Source of the DNA: an uncultured Peptococcaceae bacterium
GTDB taxonomy: Bacteria; Bacillota; Peptococcia; Peptococcales; Peptococcaceae
NCBI GenBank assembly: GCA_958451915.1
Contig: CAUDRX010000150.1
Location: 1 to 5,661, forward strand
Direction: 5' to 3'
Length of the DNA stretch: 5,661 nt
Shown: positions 1 through 4,863 of the stretch, one piece after another
Layout of the letters: each line of letters begins with the position of its first letter
Position numbering within the stretch: the first letter of the stretch is position 1
Position numbers and translations under genes: made by a program
The notes under the pieces: generated by a model
Seen by the model: the letters and a program-made list of their open reading frames with translations, nothing else
Database searches by the model: none
Told to the model about the DNA's origin: nothing

Positions 1-27
1 GGTCCCCTTGCGTATTGTTACGCCCCC

Positions 28-56
28 ATCATACCACAGCCGCTCCACCCCGACAA
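28..56 (-). promoter_or_regulatory. Promoter firing leftward out of the window
   Basis: On the minus strand, TTGTCG (56-51) is followed after exactly 17 bases by TATGAT (33-28), which is preceded by TGG to give an extended -10. Transcription would start near position 21 and run out of the left edge, so a minus-strand gene probably begins just outside the window. The -35 box lies 3 bases past the hairpin at 59-94, so one transcript appears to end where the next begins. The -35 matches consensus at 4 of 6 positions and the -10 at 5 of 6. Confidence 0.5.
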
Positions 57-58
57 CC

Positions 59-94
59 AGAAGACGCCGCCTGGCATCCCAGGCGGCGTCTTCT
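59..94. terminator. Perfect 16-bp GC-rich hairpin, candidate terminator
   Basis: Positions 59-74 and 79-94 form a perfect 16-bp inverted repeat around a 4-base CATC loop. It lies 28 bases past the stop codon of the lipoprotein gene at 123-743, the usual place for a terminator. Neither side has a real U-tract: the minus strand continues GGTTGTCG. It is therefore a U-poor terminator or an RNA 3'-end stabiliser rather than a textbook intrinsic terminator. Confidence 0.5.
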
Positions 95-122
95 GTGGTG
101 TAATGATATATGGAGGAAAGGA

Positions 123-743
123 TCATTCTAAAGTCGTGGTGTTCTCACTCGTGCTCTCACTGCTGCTGTACGTGGAACTGTCATCTGTACTCTCACTGCT
201 GCTGTACGTGGAGGTACTGTCTGTACTGTCCGTCGAAGTGCTGCTGTCACTCGTGCTGTCTGTCGAGGTGCTGCTGTCACTTGTGCCAGTCACCGCAGTA
301 TCGTCTTCCGCACCGAGGATGTAGACCGTCTGCGCATCCGACTCATGAATAGCGACCATCACCCCTGTGGCCAGCGCATCCATCGTAGTGGTCTGGGTCA
401 CGCCATTATAGTAGCGCTCAACGCTGACATCATCTGCGAGGGAGATCGTCTCTGTCTCACCGGTCGCCGTCAGGGCATCGGTATCGATGTCCTCCACTGT
501 CGAGACCGCTTCATCAGACTCATAGCACGTAAGGGTGATCTCGTTGTCGGAGACGACCGTGATCTCACCGATCAGCCAGCTGCTCTCATCCTCACTGGCC
601 GAGGAAGACGTTTGCTCTGTACTGCTGGATGTGCTCGTATCGTCGGCACTTTCGCTGCCCGAAGAAGAACTGCACCCTGCCAGTGCAAAGATGCTCAGCG
701 CCGCGAGCAGAACGAGCGCCAGGCGCTTCTTGTGATCTTTCAT
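123..743 (-). CDS. Lipoprotein with small beta-rich domain and Ser/Thr/Asp repeat tail
   Basis: This 206-aa protein begins with a lipoprotein signal peptide: KKR at residues 5-7, a hydrophobic core, and lipobox L21-A22-G23-C24. It should be lipid-anchored to the outer face of the membrane. After a Ser/Thr/Glu/Asp linker (about 25-55), residues 56-146 alternate hydrophobic and polar residues, as in a compact beta fold. I cannot assign this domain to a family, although it resembles small DUF5666-like or OB-like lipoprotein domains. Residues 153-206 are almost wholly Ser, Thr, Asp, Glu and Tyr. They are built from two copies of TSDSSTSTDS and two of STYSSSEST. The repeats are visible in the DNA as a 23-bp perfect repeat (154-176 and 190-212) and an approximately 30-bp near repeat (232-261 and 262-291). 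The ribosome binding site AAGAAGG precedes the ATG. The gene appears monocistronic. Lipoprotein status is secure; function is unknown. Confidence 0.88.
   Translation of the reverse strand: MKDHKKRLALVLLAALSIFALAGCSSSSGSESADDTSTSSSTEQTSSSASEDESSWLIGEITVVSDNEITLTCYESDEAVSTVEDIDTDALTATGETETISLADDVSVERYYNGVTQTTTMDALATGVMVAIHESDAQTVYILGAEDDTAVTGTSDSSTSTDSTSDSSTSTDSTDSTSTYSSSESTDDSSTYSSSESTSENTTTLE
154..291 (-). repeat. Intragenic tandem repeats encoding the lipoprotein tail
   Basis: Two repeat families lie side by side. A 23-bp stretch is identical at 154-176 and 190-212, with a 36-bp period (12 codons). A unit of about 30 bp (10 codons) occurs at 232-261 and again, with a few changes, from 262. 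Both periods are multiples of three, so slippage would lengthen or shorten the Ser/Thr tail without breaking the frame. Confidence 0.75.
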
Positions 744-908
744 AGGATCGAACCTTCTTTCTCATTGATCTGTCGGCTATCCAGCCGATGTCTGTATGAT
801 ACACCCCCAGCCTTAACAGAAGCTAAAGGATCCGCCCCTTTAACAGCATCTCCACAGATCCTCCACCTTCGTCACCATCTCCACACAACCACCTGGCCGG
901 GAAATGGG

Positions 909-944
909 CTCAGGCGCAGTCCGCCATTTTGGACTGCGCCTGAG
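909..944. repeat. Perfect 14-bp inverted repeat with 8-base loop
   Basis: CTCAGGCGCAGTCC (909-922) is exactly complementary to 931-944, with the loop GCCATTTT between them. No U-tract follows on either strand, so it is not a standard terminator. It could stabilise or attenuate a minus-strand transcript running toward the lipoprotein gene, or be a small mobile palindrome. Only the structure is certain. Confidence 0.7.
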
Positions 945-1187
945 TGGATCTATATCAACGCTGTGTGCCATCGTCGCGCAAAGCACCCGCAGGCTCATCC
1001 GCAGCGGCTGCTGCGGCGTCGGGACACTGTGCATGGCTTTTCTTCATAAACAGCTGGGTAAACACGCGAGGTCAGACCTCACCTTTATATGAACGCGCCG
1101 CCAGGACGCGGGATCGCTGGTTCTGTCCTTCGGAACGCATTCCAGGCGGACAGTCAGCCTTTTTGTAAGGCGACTACTTACAGTCTT

Positions 1188-1196
1188 AGTATAGCA
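1188..1196 (-). promoter_or_regulatory. Candidate extended -10 promoter
   Basis: On the minus strand TGC is followed by TATACT (1193-1188), 5 of 6 matches to the -10 consensus with an extended TGn. No good -35 lies 16-18 bases upstream. The start would fall near 1181, right at the GTAAG/CTTAC hairpin. It lies downstream of the terminator at 1262-1293, so it would define a separate unit: either a long structured leader for the lipoprotein gene or a non-coding RNA. Confidence 0.35.
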
Positions 1197-1261
1197 GAGA
1201 TCGCTCAATCTTTGCTTCAGATGATGTGCAGGGGTTGTGGGGATTACGTCAAGACGGACAT

Positions 1262-1293
1262 AAAAAAACCGCCGGGCAGATCTTCCCGACGGT
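1262..1293 (-). terminator. Rho-independent terminator of the Cys-rich small protein gene
   Basis: Read on the minus strand, ACCGTCGGG (1293-1285) pairs with CCCGGCGGT (1276-1268) around an 8-base loop, with one G-U pair. It is followed by a run of T residues (1268-1262). It lies 16 bases beyond the stop codon of the gene at 1310-1660. Stem, loop and U-tract are all typical. Confidence 0.9.
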
Positions 1294-1309
1294 CGTTGCT
1301 GCAGCAGAC

Positions 1310-1660
1310 TCAGATCATCTGATCTTTCTTTGCGAGGATGGCTTCGCAGGCTGCGCAGGCAGGGCAGTCGCAATACAGTTTGCCGGCTGCCTTGAGGTCG
1401 CGGCCGTGCTGCGCCACGCCCTTGGCAGCTTCTGCACCACCAAATACCTGAGCACCAGCTTCGGATTCTGCAAAGGCGATAAGGCCATCCAGCGGCATGA
1501 TGTCAGCTTCCAGTTCAGCGATGTAGGCCTTGGTGGCTTCTTCGCCCTTGTCGCTTGCCAGCCATGCTTCGGCAGCAGCCTTGCATTCAGCGCTGCAGGA
1601 TGGCGCAGCGATCAGTTTACCAGTTTCTTCAACAACAAAATCGAGTACAGCTTTTTCCAT
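1310..1660 (-). CDS. Small Cys-rich protein (often mislabelled 'Hsp90' in databases)
   Basis: This soluble 116-aa protein has no signal peptide or membrane segment. It is mostly helical and Ala/Glu/Lys-rich. Two Cys lie near the N-terminus (C22 and C26, C-x3-C) and four are packed at the C-terminus as C97-x-C99-x2-C102-x2-C105. Six Cys in this pattern suggest metal or Fe-S binding, or redox chemistry. I recall similar short proteins in anaerobic Firmicutes being annotated as 'molecular chaperone Hsp90'. The protein is far too short for Hsp90 and has none of its ATPase motifs, so I do not accept that name. The ATG at 1660 is preceded by AAAGGTGGG. The gene is transcribed alone, divergently from the iron-sulfur aldo/keto reductase across a 163-bp shared promoter region. 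That arrangement hints at related roles. Function unknown. Confidence 0.85.
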   Translation of the reverse strand: MEKAVLDFVVEETGKLIAAPSCSAECKAAAEAWLASDKGEEATKAYIAELEADIMPLDGLIAFAESEAGAQVFGGAEAAKGVAQHGRDLKAAGKLYCDCPACAACEAILAKKDQMI

Positions 1661-1693
1661 GGGAGGATCCCACCTTTCTCTTAGTCTATCATC

Positions 1694-1702
1694 ATTGTAT
1701 CA
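1694..1702 (-). promoter_or_regulatory. Extended -10 promoter for the Cys-rich small protein gene
   Basis: TGA followed by TACAAT (1699-1694) on the minus strand is an extended -10 with 5 of 6 matches. The -35 position is weak (CTTTCA at 17-base spacing), which extended -10 promoters tolerate. The predicted start near 1687 gives a leader of about 27 bases before the ATG at 1660. Confidence 0.6.
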
Positions 1703-1748
1703 CAATCCCTCGCTGATGAAAGGACAAAATACGACCATTATCCTCTTA

Positions 1749-1777
1749 TTGACACGACGTCAGCGACATGCTATGAT
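1749..1777 (+). promoter_or_regulatory. Strong promoter for the aldo/keto reductase gene
   Basis: A perfect -35 TTGACA (1749-1754) is followed after 17 bases by TATGAT (1772-1777), itself preceded by TGC (extended -10). The start should be near 1784, giving a 40-base leader. A promoter this close to consensus is usually held down by a repressor. The two dyads at 1750-1762 and 1786-1798 are candidate binding sites. Confidence 0.85.
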
Positions 1778-1798
1778 GAATATACTGACACACTGTCA
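1750..1798. promoter_or_regulatory. Pair of similar 13-bp dyads flanking the promoter
   Basis: TGACACGACGTCA (1750-1762) overlaps the -35 box. TGACACACTGTCA (1786-1798) lies just after the predicted start. They agree at 10 of 13 positions, and each has inverted ends (TGAC/GTCA and TGACA/TGTCA). Their centres are 36 bp apart. Two matching sites, one over the -35 and one at the start, suit a dimeric repressor. The regulator is not identified and no regulator gene is in the window. Confidence 0.5.
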
Positions 1799-1823
1799 AC
1801 ATCATCTCACAGGAGGCACTCAA

Positions 1824-2918
1824 ATGGAATACCGCATCCACCCAAAGACCGGCGAGAAGATCAGCGTCATCGGTCTGGGCTCCAGCGCCCTCGCGAGCGC
1901 CAGCGAAGCCGAAGCCGTCGAAGCCCTCGTCTATGCCCACGACCACGGCATCAACTATATGGACCTCGCCACCGCCGGTGCCGCCACTTTCGGCTATGTC
2001 GGCAAAGCCCTCGCACATGTGCGCAGCGACATGCACTACCAGGTGCACTTCGGCGCCAACTACGAGAGCGGCGAATATGGCTGGACCACCGACCTCGATA
2101 CCGTCAAGCGCCAGATCGACTGGCAGCTCTCGACACTTCAGACCGACTACATCGATTTCGGCTTCATCCACTGTCTGGATGAGCCCGGCGACTGGGAAGC
2201 CTACCAGAAAAACGGCATCCTCGACCATCTGCTCGCCATGAAAGACCAGGGCGTTGTGCGCCACATCGGACTCTCTTCGCACACGCCTGCCCTCGCCAAC
2301 GCCGTCCTCGACACCGGTCTCCTTGACCAGCTCATGTTCTCGATCAACCCATCCTACGACTATCGCCAGGGCCAGTACGCCATTGGCGAGACAAGCGAGC
2401 GCATAGCCCTCTACCAGCGCTGTGAAGCAGCAGGCGTCGGCATCTCCGTGATGAAACCTTTCTCCGCCGGACAGCTCCTCGACGCCGCCACTTCACCATT
2501 CGGCCAGGCGCTGACAAAATATCAGTGCATCCAGTATGCCCTCGACAAGCCCGGCGTGCTCACCGTGCTCCCGGGCGTGCGCGATCTCGCCGATGTCAAA
2601 GAGCTCCTCGGCTTTTTTGACGCTGCCACAAAAACACGCGATTACAGCATCATCGGCACCTTCACGCCACAGGACATGCGCGGCACCTGCGTCTACTGCA
2701 ACCACTGCGCCCCATGCCCAGCCGGGCTCAACGTCGGCCTCATCAACAAATATTACGACCTTGCCAAAGTCGGCGACCAACTCGCCCGCGACCATTATGA
2801 CACCCTCAGCAGGCATGCTTCCGACTGCGTACACTGCGGCCACTGCGAAGGACGCTGCCCGTTCCATGTCGCCCAGAGCGCGCGCATGACAGCCATCGCC
2901 GACTACTTCGGCAAATAA
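1824..2918 (+). CDS. Aldo/keto reductase-family protein with two C-terminal [4Fe-4S] motifs
   Basis: This 364-aa protein has an AKR-type (beta/alpha)8 barrel (about 1-275) followed by a ferredoxin-like tail. The tail carries C289-x2-C292-x2-C295-x2-C298-P and C335-x2-C338-x2-C341-x3-C345-P, two typical [4Fe-4S] sets. Barrel landmarks include the opening strand with GLGS (17-20), D47 in MDLA, H116 in FIHC, RHIGLSSH (146-153) and SVMKPF (208-213). The AKR tetrad is incomplete. D47 and H116 are present, but the usual Tyr position (about 52, in TAGAATFG) and the usual Lys (around VHFGA, 74-78) are not conserved. It may therefore not reduce carbonyls in the standard way and could be an electron-transfer protein. 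The start at 1824 is fixed by AGGAGG at 1811-1816; the open frame upstream of it crosses the promoter. It is cytosolic and monocistronic. Its substrate is unknown. Confidence 0.93.
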   Translation: MEYRIHPKTGEKISVIGLGSSALASASEAEAVEALVYAHDHGINYMDLATAGAATFGYVGKALAHVRSDMHYQVHFGANYESGEYGWTTDLDTVKRQIDWQLSTLQTDYIDFGFIHCLDEPGDWEAYQKNGILDHLLAMKDQGVVRHIGLSSHTPALANAVLDTGLLDQLMFSINPSYDYRQGQYAIGETSERIALYQRCEAAGVGISVMKPFSAGQLLDAATSPFGQALTKYQCIQYALDKPGVLTVLPGVRDLADVKELLGFFDAATKTRDYSIIGTFTPQDMRGTCVYCNHCAPCPAGLNVGLINKYYDLAKVGDQLARDHYDTLSRHASDCVHCGHCEGRCPFHVAQSARMTAIADYFGK

Positions 2919-2931
2919 TGCCCATAAGAGA

Positions 2932-2977
2932 ACACGGCCCTTCTCTGCCGCCGGCAGAAAAGGGCCGTGTTTTTTTA
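2932..2977. terminator. Terminator between convergent genes, probably bidirectional
   Basis: Positions 2932-2950 pair with 2952-2970 over 19 bases with one mismatch. The innermost pairs must open to form the loop. A T-run (2970-2976) follows on the plus strand and terminates the aldo/keto reductase gene. On the minus strand the hairpin is followed by TTCTCTTAT, a weaker U-rich end that could terminate the convergent operon. The minus-strand stop codon (2977-2975) sits inside the plus-strand U-tract. Confidence 0.92.
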
Positions 2978-3865
2978 TTTCACTGAAACCTCCGCCTCCG
3001 CAGGCACATCCTGCGACGGCACGCGAAAGCCCTGGCCGATCGCCTGCGTCGGGCAGGCGGTACGGCAGGCGCCGCAGCGGATGCATTCCGGGCTGTCCGC
3101 CTCCTGGCGCGCATCCACGCCCATCGGGCAGACCGCAGCACAGCGCCCGCACTGCACACAGCGCGTATGGTCGACATGCAGCCGATAGAAACTCACGCGG
3201 TTAAAAAGGCTGTAAAACGCCCCCAGCGGACAAAGATAGCGGCAGAAAGGCCGCGGCAGGATCACCGCGATCGCCGCGATCAAAAGAAGCAGCGCCAGCT
3301 TCCAGCCGAAGAGCGCCCCCGCCAGAGACCGCAAAGGCGCGTTCACCGCCATGAGCGGCAGCGCTGCGCCCAGCGTTCCGGCCGGGCAGATGTATTCACA
3401 GAAGAACGGCGGCGCCGTTCCCCGCAAGAGCGCCACGAGGAAAGGCCCGATGAGCACCAGCAGCACCAGCACCACATACTTCAGCCAGCGCAGCGCCCGA
3501 TCGAGCCGCTTTGGCAGCGCCCGCTTGCGCACAGGGATCTTGTGCAGCAGATCCTGCACCAGCCCAAACGGACAGAGCAGACCGCAGACCGCCCGCCCCA
3601 GGAACACCCCAAAAGCCATGAGCGTTCCCAGTACATAAAACGGCACCGATCCCCGTCCCAGCACCGCCTGCAGCGCCCCGATCGGACAGGCCCCCAAAGC
3701 CCCCGGACAGGAATAGCAGTTCAGGACCGGCACACAGACCGCCTTACTCGGCCCTGCAAAGATGCGGCCATGGAGAAAGCCCGGCAGATAGCCATTACAG
3801 AGCAGCGTGAAAGCGATCTGCGTGAGACGCTCCCGTCTCAGCCAAGGCCGATGCATTCGAAGCAT
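2975..3865 (-). CDS. Polytopic membrane 4Fe-4S protein (NapH/NosR-like electron transfer)
   Basis: This 296-aa membrane protein has about five hydrophobic segments (around 14-30, 74-92, 126-148, 162-186, 188-204). Its Cys groups suit Fe-S electron transfer. They are an N-terminal C44-x5-C50-x2-C53-x6-C60, and three C-x3-C-P motifs at C94/C98, C156/C160 and C208/C212 like those of NapH and NosR. Two ferredoxin sets follow near the C-terminus: C236-x2-C239-x2-C242-x3-C246-P and C261-x2-C264-x2-C267-x3-C271-P. I infer that the ferredoxin part faces the cytosol and hands electrons across the membrane. It is the last gene of the operon with the TlpA-like lipoprotein and the CXXC mini-protein. Its ATG (3865) lies inside the mini-protein gene, overlapping it by 28 bases, with AAGGCGG upstream, so translation is probably coupled. 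The second Met (M4, 3856) is a less likely start. The electron donor is unknown. Confidence 0.92.
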   Translation of the reverse strand: MLRMHRPWLRRERLTQIAFTLLCNGYLPGFLHGRIFAGPSKAVCVPVLNCYSCPGALGACPIGALQAVLGRGSVPFYVLGTLMAFGVFLGRAVCGLLCPFGLVQDLLHKIPVRKRALPKRLDRALRWLKYVVLVLLVLIGPFLVALLRGTAPPFFCEYICPAGTLGAALPLMAVNAPLRSLAGALFGWKLALLLLIAAIAVILPRPFCRYLCPLGAFYSLFNRVSFYRLHVDHTRCVQCGRCAAVCPMGVDARQEADSPECIRCGACRTACPTQAIGQGFRVPSQDVPAEAEVSVK

Positions 3866-3990
3866 ATCTTCACCGCCTTTTGCAGCACCACCATCGCTTC
3901 ACTCTGGCAGAGACCTGCTGCGATGAGCGCGCCTGCCGACGCCAGGAGCACCAGCCGCCACGCAAAAAGATGCTTTACACTTTTAGCCAA
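3838..3990 (-). CDS. 50-aa membrane CXXC mini-protein (CD1871A-like)
   Basis: This short gene is fitted between its neighbours and starts with TTG (3990-3988). The preceding AGGCGG (4005-4000) has 9-base spacing. The protein has a basic N-terminus (K3, K6, R12), one hydrophobic helix (about 13-27), and a C-terminal tail ending ICFECIGLG, with the redox motif C43-F-E-C46. A further Cys lies at 28. By the positive-inside rule the CXXC tail faces outward, the same side as the TlpA lipoprotein. I recall a family named after C. difficile CD1871A with this ending and this position between a TlpA and a 4Fe-4S gene; the match is from memory. It overlaps the stop end of the tlpA-like gene by 8 bases and the start of the 4Fe-4S gene by 28. 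The non-ATG start and small size make it easy for gene callers to miss. It may relay thiol electrons. Confidence 0.8.
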   Translation of the reverse strand: MAKSVKHLFAWRLVLLASAGALIAAGLCQSEAMVVLQKAVKICFECIGLG

Positions 3991-4540
3991 GCGAGATCGC
4001 CGCCTTTCCTTCCTCTTCCAGCGCAGCGTTGATCGCCTTCAGCATCGTCCCGGCAAAATCCTGCTGTCCGCCCAGGATCGTATCCCCCACGATCTCCCCT
4101 TGCGAATTGATGAAGATCGTCGTCGGCGTTCCCTGAATGGTGTTTGCCAGCGCTTCATAGTCGCCGTCGCCAGACACCAGCGTCACACCCTCAAAGCCCG
4201 ACGCATCCATGACACCCTGCACCTCCTGCAGGTCCTCCTCACCAAAGAGGCAGGCCGTTACAAGCTGCACATTGTCCGGCAGCTGCTTTTCAAATTCCGC
4301 AAGGTCCGGCATCTCATCGATGCATGGACCACAGTTCGTCATCCAGAAGTTTACCATCGTCAGATCTTTCGCCGCAATGTCCGCTTCCGTGAACGTCCCC
4401 CCATCCAGCGTCTTCGCCGTGAAGGATGCCAGCTTTGTGTCGCTGCTGTCAGACGAAACCGCGCCGCTCCCCGAAGAACAGCCCGCGAATGTCACCATCA
4501 GCGTCAGCAGCAGGAAAAATGCAAGGATCTTTTGTTTCAT
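3983..4540 (-). CDS. TlpA-family thiol-disulfide oxidoreductase lipoprotein
   Basis: This 185-aa protein has a lipoprotein signal (KQK at 2-4, hydrophobic core, lipobox F18-A19-G20-C21) and a short Ser/Gly/Asp linker. The thioredoxin fold of the TlpA/ResA type runs from about 37 to 175. The active site is N69-C70-G71-P72-C73 after VNFWMT, and the cis-Pro loop is G137-T138-P139-T140. Anchored on the outer membrane face, it should reduce or exchange disulfides in exported proteins. C97 is an extra Cys outside the active site. It is the first gene of a three-gene operon, and its last codons overlap the CXXC mini-protein gene. No CcdA/DsbD-type reductant carrier is present. The linked membrane 4Fe-4S protein may fill that role (inference). 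The ATG at 4540 has AAAGGTG upstream and a promoter at 4594-4622. Its targets are unknown. Confidence 0.93.
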   Translation of the reverse strand: MKQKILAFFLLLTLMVTFAGCSSGSGAVSSDSSDTKLASFTAKTLDGGTFTEADIAAKDLTMVNFWMTNCGPCIDEMPDLAEFEKQLPDNVQLVTACLFGEEDLQEVQGVMDASGFEGVTLVSGDGDYEALANTIQGTPTTIFINSQGEIVGDTILGGQQDFAGTMLKAINAALEEEGKAAISLG

Positions 4541-4593
4541 GATTCATCACCTTTCTGAGTCAAATAATAAGCATTTAGCAACAAGTTTCGCTA

Positions 4594-4622
4594 ATCATAG
4601 CATAGATACCCGCCTGCGTCTA
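4594..4622 (-). promoter_or_regulatory. Promoter of the TlpA / CXXC / 4Fe-4S operon
   Basis: On the minus strand TAGACG (4622-4617) precedes TATGAT (4599-4594) by exactly 17 bases. TGC just before the -10 makes it an extended -10. The predicted start is near 4587, a leader of about 47 bases. A dyad TTAGC-N10-GCTAA (4575-4594) overlaps the -10 end and the start, and is a possible operator. Confidence 0.65.
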
Positions 4623-4740
4623 TAAACAAAAGATAAACTCAATCCAGCGCTTTCATACAGCACGCACCATGATCGATCCTCTCTTCCTATATCACTGATA
4701 ACAGAACTTAAAAACCGGGCGCAAGATCATTAAAGTACAT

Positions 4741-4863
4741 TTAATTATTTTTTCGATAAACATCGATAGGAACACCGTCTTGTGTTTTCCAGTTGACCCA
4801 GCCATTACACGCTGCACCAATCACAAAACAGCCTGCACTTGACGGAGAATCAAATTCGACTTC
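4741..4863 (-). other. Out-of-frame DUF4357-like C-terminal tail of the GIY-YIG gene
   Basis: In the -1 frame relative to the gene at 4821-5627, an open stretch runs from the G of the heptamer at 4869-4863 to TAA at 4743-4741. It encodes 40 residues beginning EVEFDSPSSAG and including NGWVNWK. The pattern F-x-SPS-x-A ... NGW-x-x-WK is what I recall as the end of DUF4357 domains. It continues the upstream part VENGILKK without a gap. Reading through would give a 295-aa protein. A single extra A in the A6 run would also join the frames. Confidence 0.8.

Larger units (their letters stand above)
744..1261. other. Gene-poor intergenic region with several hairpins
   Basis: I find no credible coding region in these roughly 520 bases. 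The open frames present lack ribosome binding sites and run through inverted repeats. No tRNA, tmRNA, RNase P, SRP RNA or riboswitch signature was recognised. The region contains a 6-bp hairpin in the lipoprotein leader (773-788), a 10-bp direct repeat CATCTCCACA (847-856 and 876-885), a 14-bp perfect hairpin (909-944), CCGCAG/CTGCGG (999-1016), GAGGTC/GACCTC (around 1068-1080), nested hairpins at 1123-1153, GTAAG/CTTAC (1165-1181), and a candidate minus-strand promoter near 1188-1196. Confidence 0.5.

Noticed and set aside
154..291. CRISPR-like array
   Set aside because: The repeats are in-frame tandem coding repeats of a Ser/Thr tail. There are no unique spacers of constant length.
840..1034. 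64-aa minus-strand frame in the intergenic region
   Set aside because: It has no proper ribosome binding site, unusual composition and no recognisable domain, and it runs through the 14-bp hairpin.
345..1049. 234-aa plus-strand frame
   Set aside because: Its first half is antisense to the lipoprotein gene and the rest crosses the non-coding region. Composition is unlike the real genes.
744..1261. tRNA, tmRNA, RNase P, SRP RNA or known riboswitch
   Set aside because: I looked for their conserved sequence blocks on both strands and found none. 6S RNA cannot be excluded because it lacks a readable sequence signature.
1312..1325. Palindrome AGATCA-TC-TGATCT over the end of the Cys-rich protein gene
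   Set aside because: It lies within coding sequence and just before a clear terminator. It is short and most likely coincidental.
1310..1660. Hsp90 chaperone
   Set aside because: It is only 116 aa, with no GHKL ATPase motifs. The name on similar entries appears to be an annotation artefact.
1530..1823. N-terminal extension of the aldo/keto reductase frame
   Set aside because: The open frame upstream of 1824 runs antisense through the Cys-rich protein gene and across the promoter. The AGGAGG at 1811-1816 fixes the start at 1824.
3167..4558. 463-aa open frame on the plus strand
   Set aside because: It is Arg/Gln/Pro-rich and lies fully antisense to three well-supported minus-strand genes. 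It is a shadow of their GC-rich codons and lacks a ribosome binding site.
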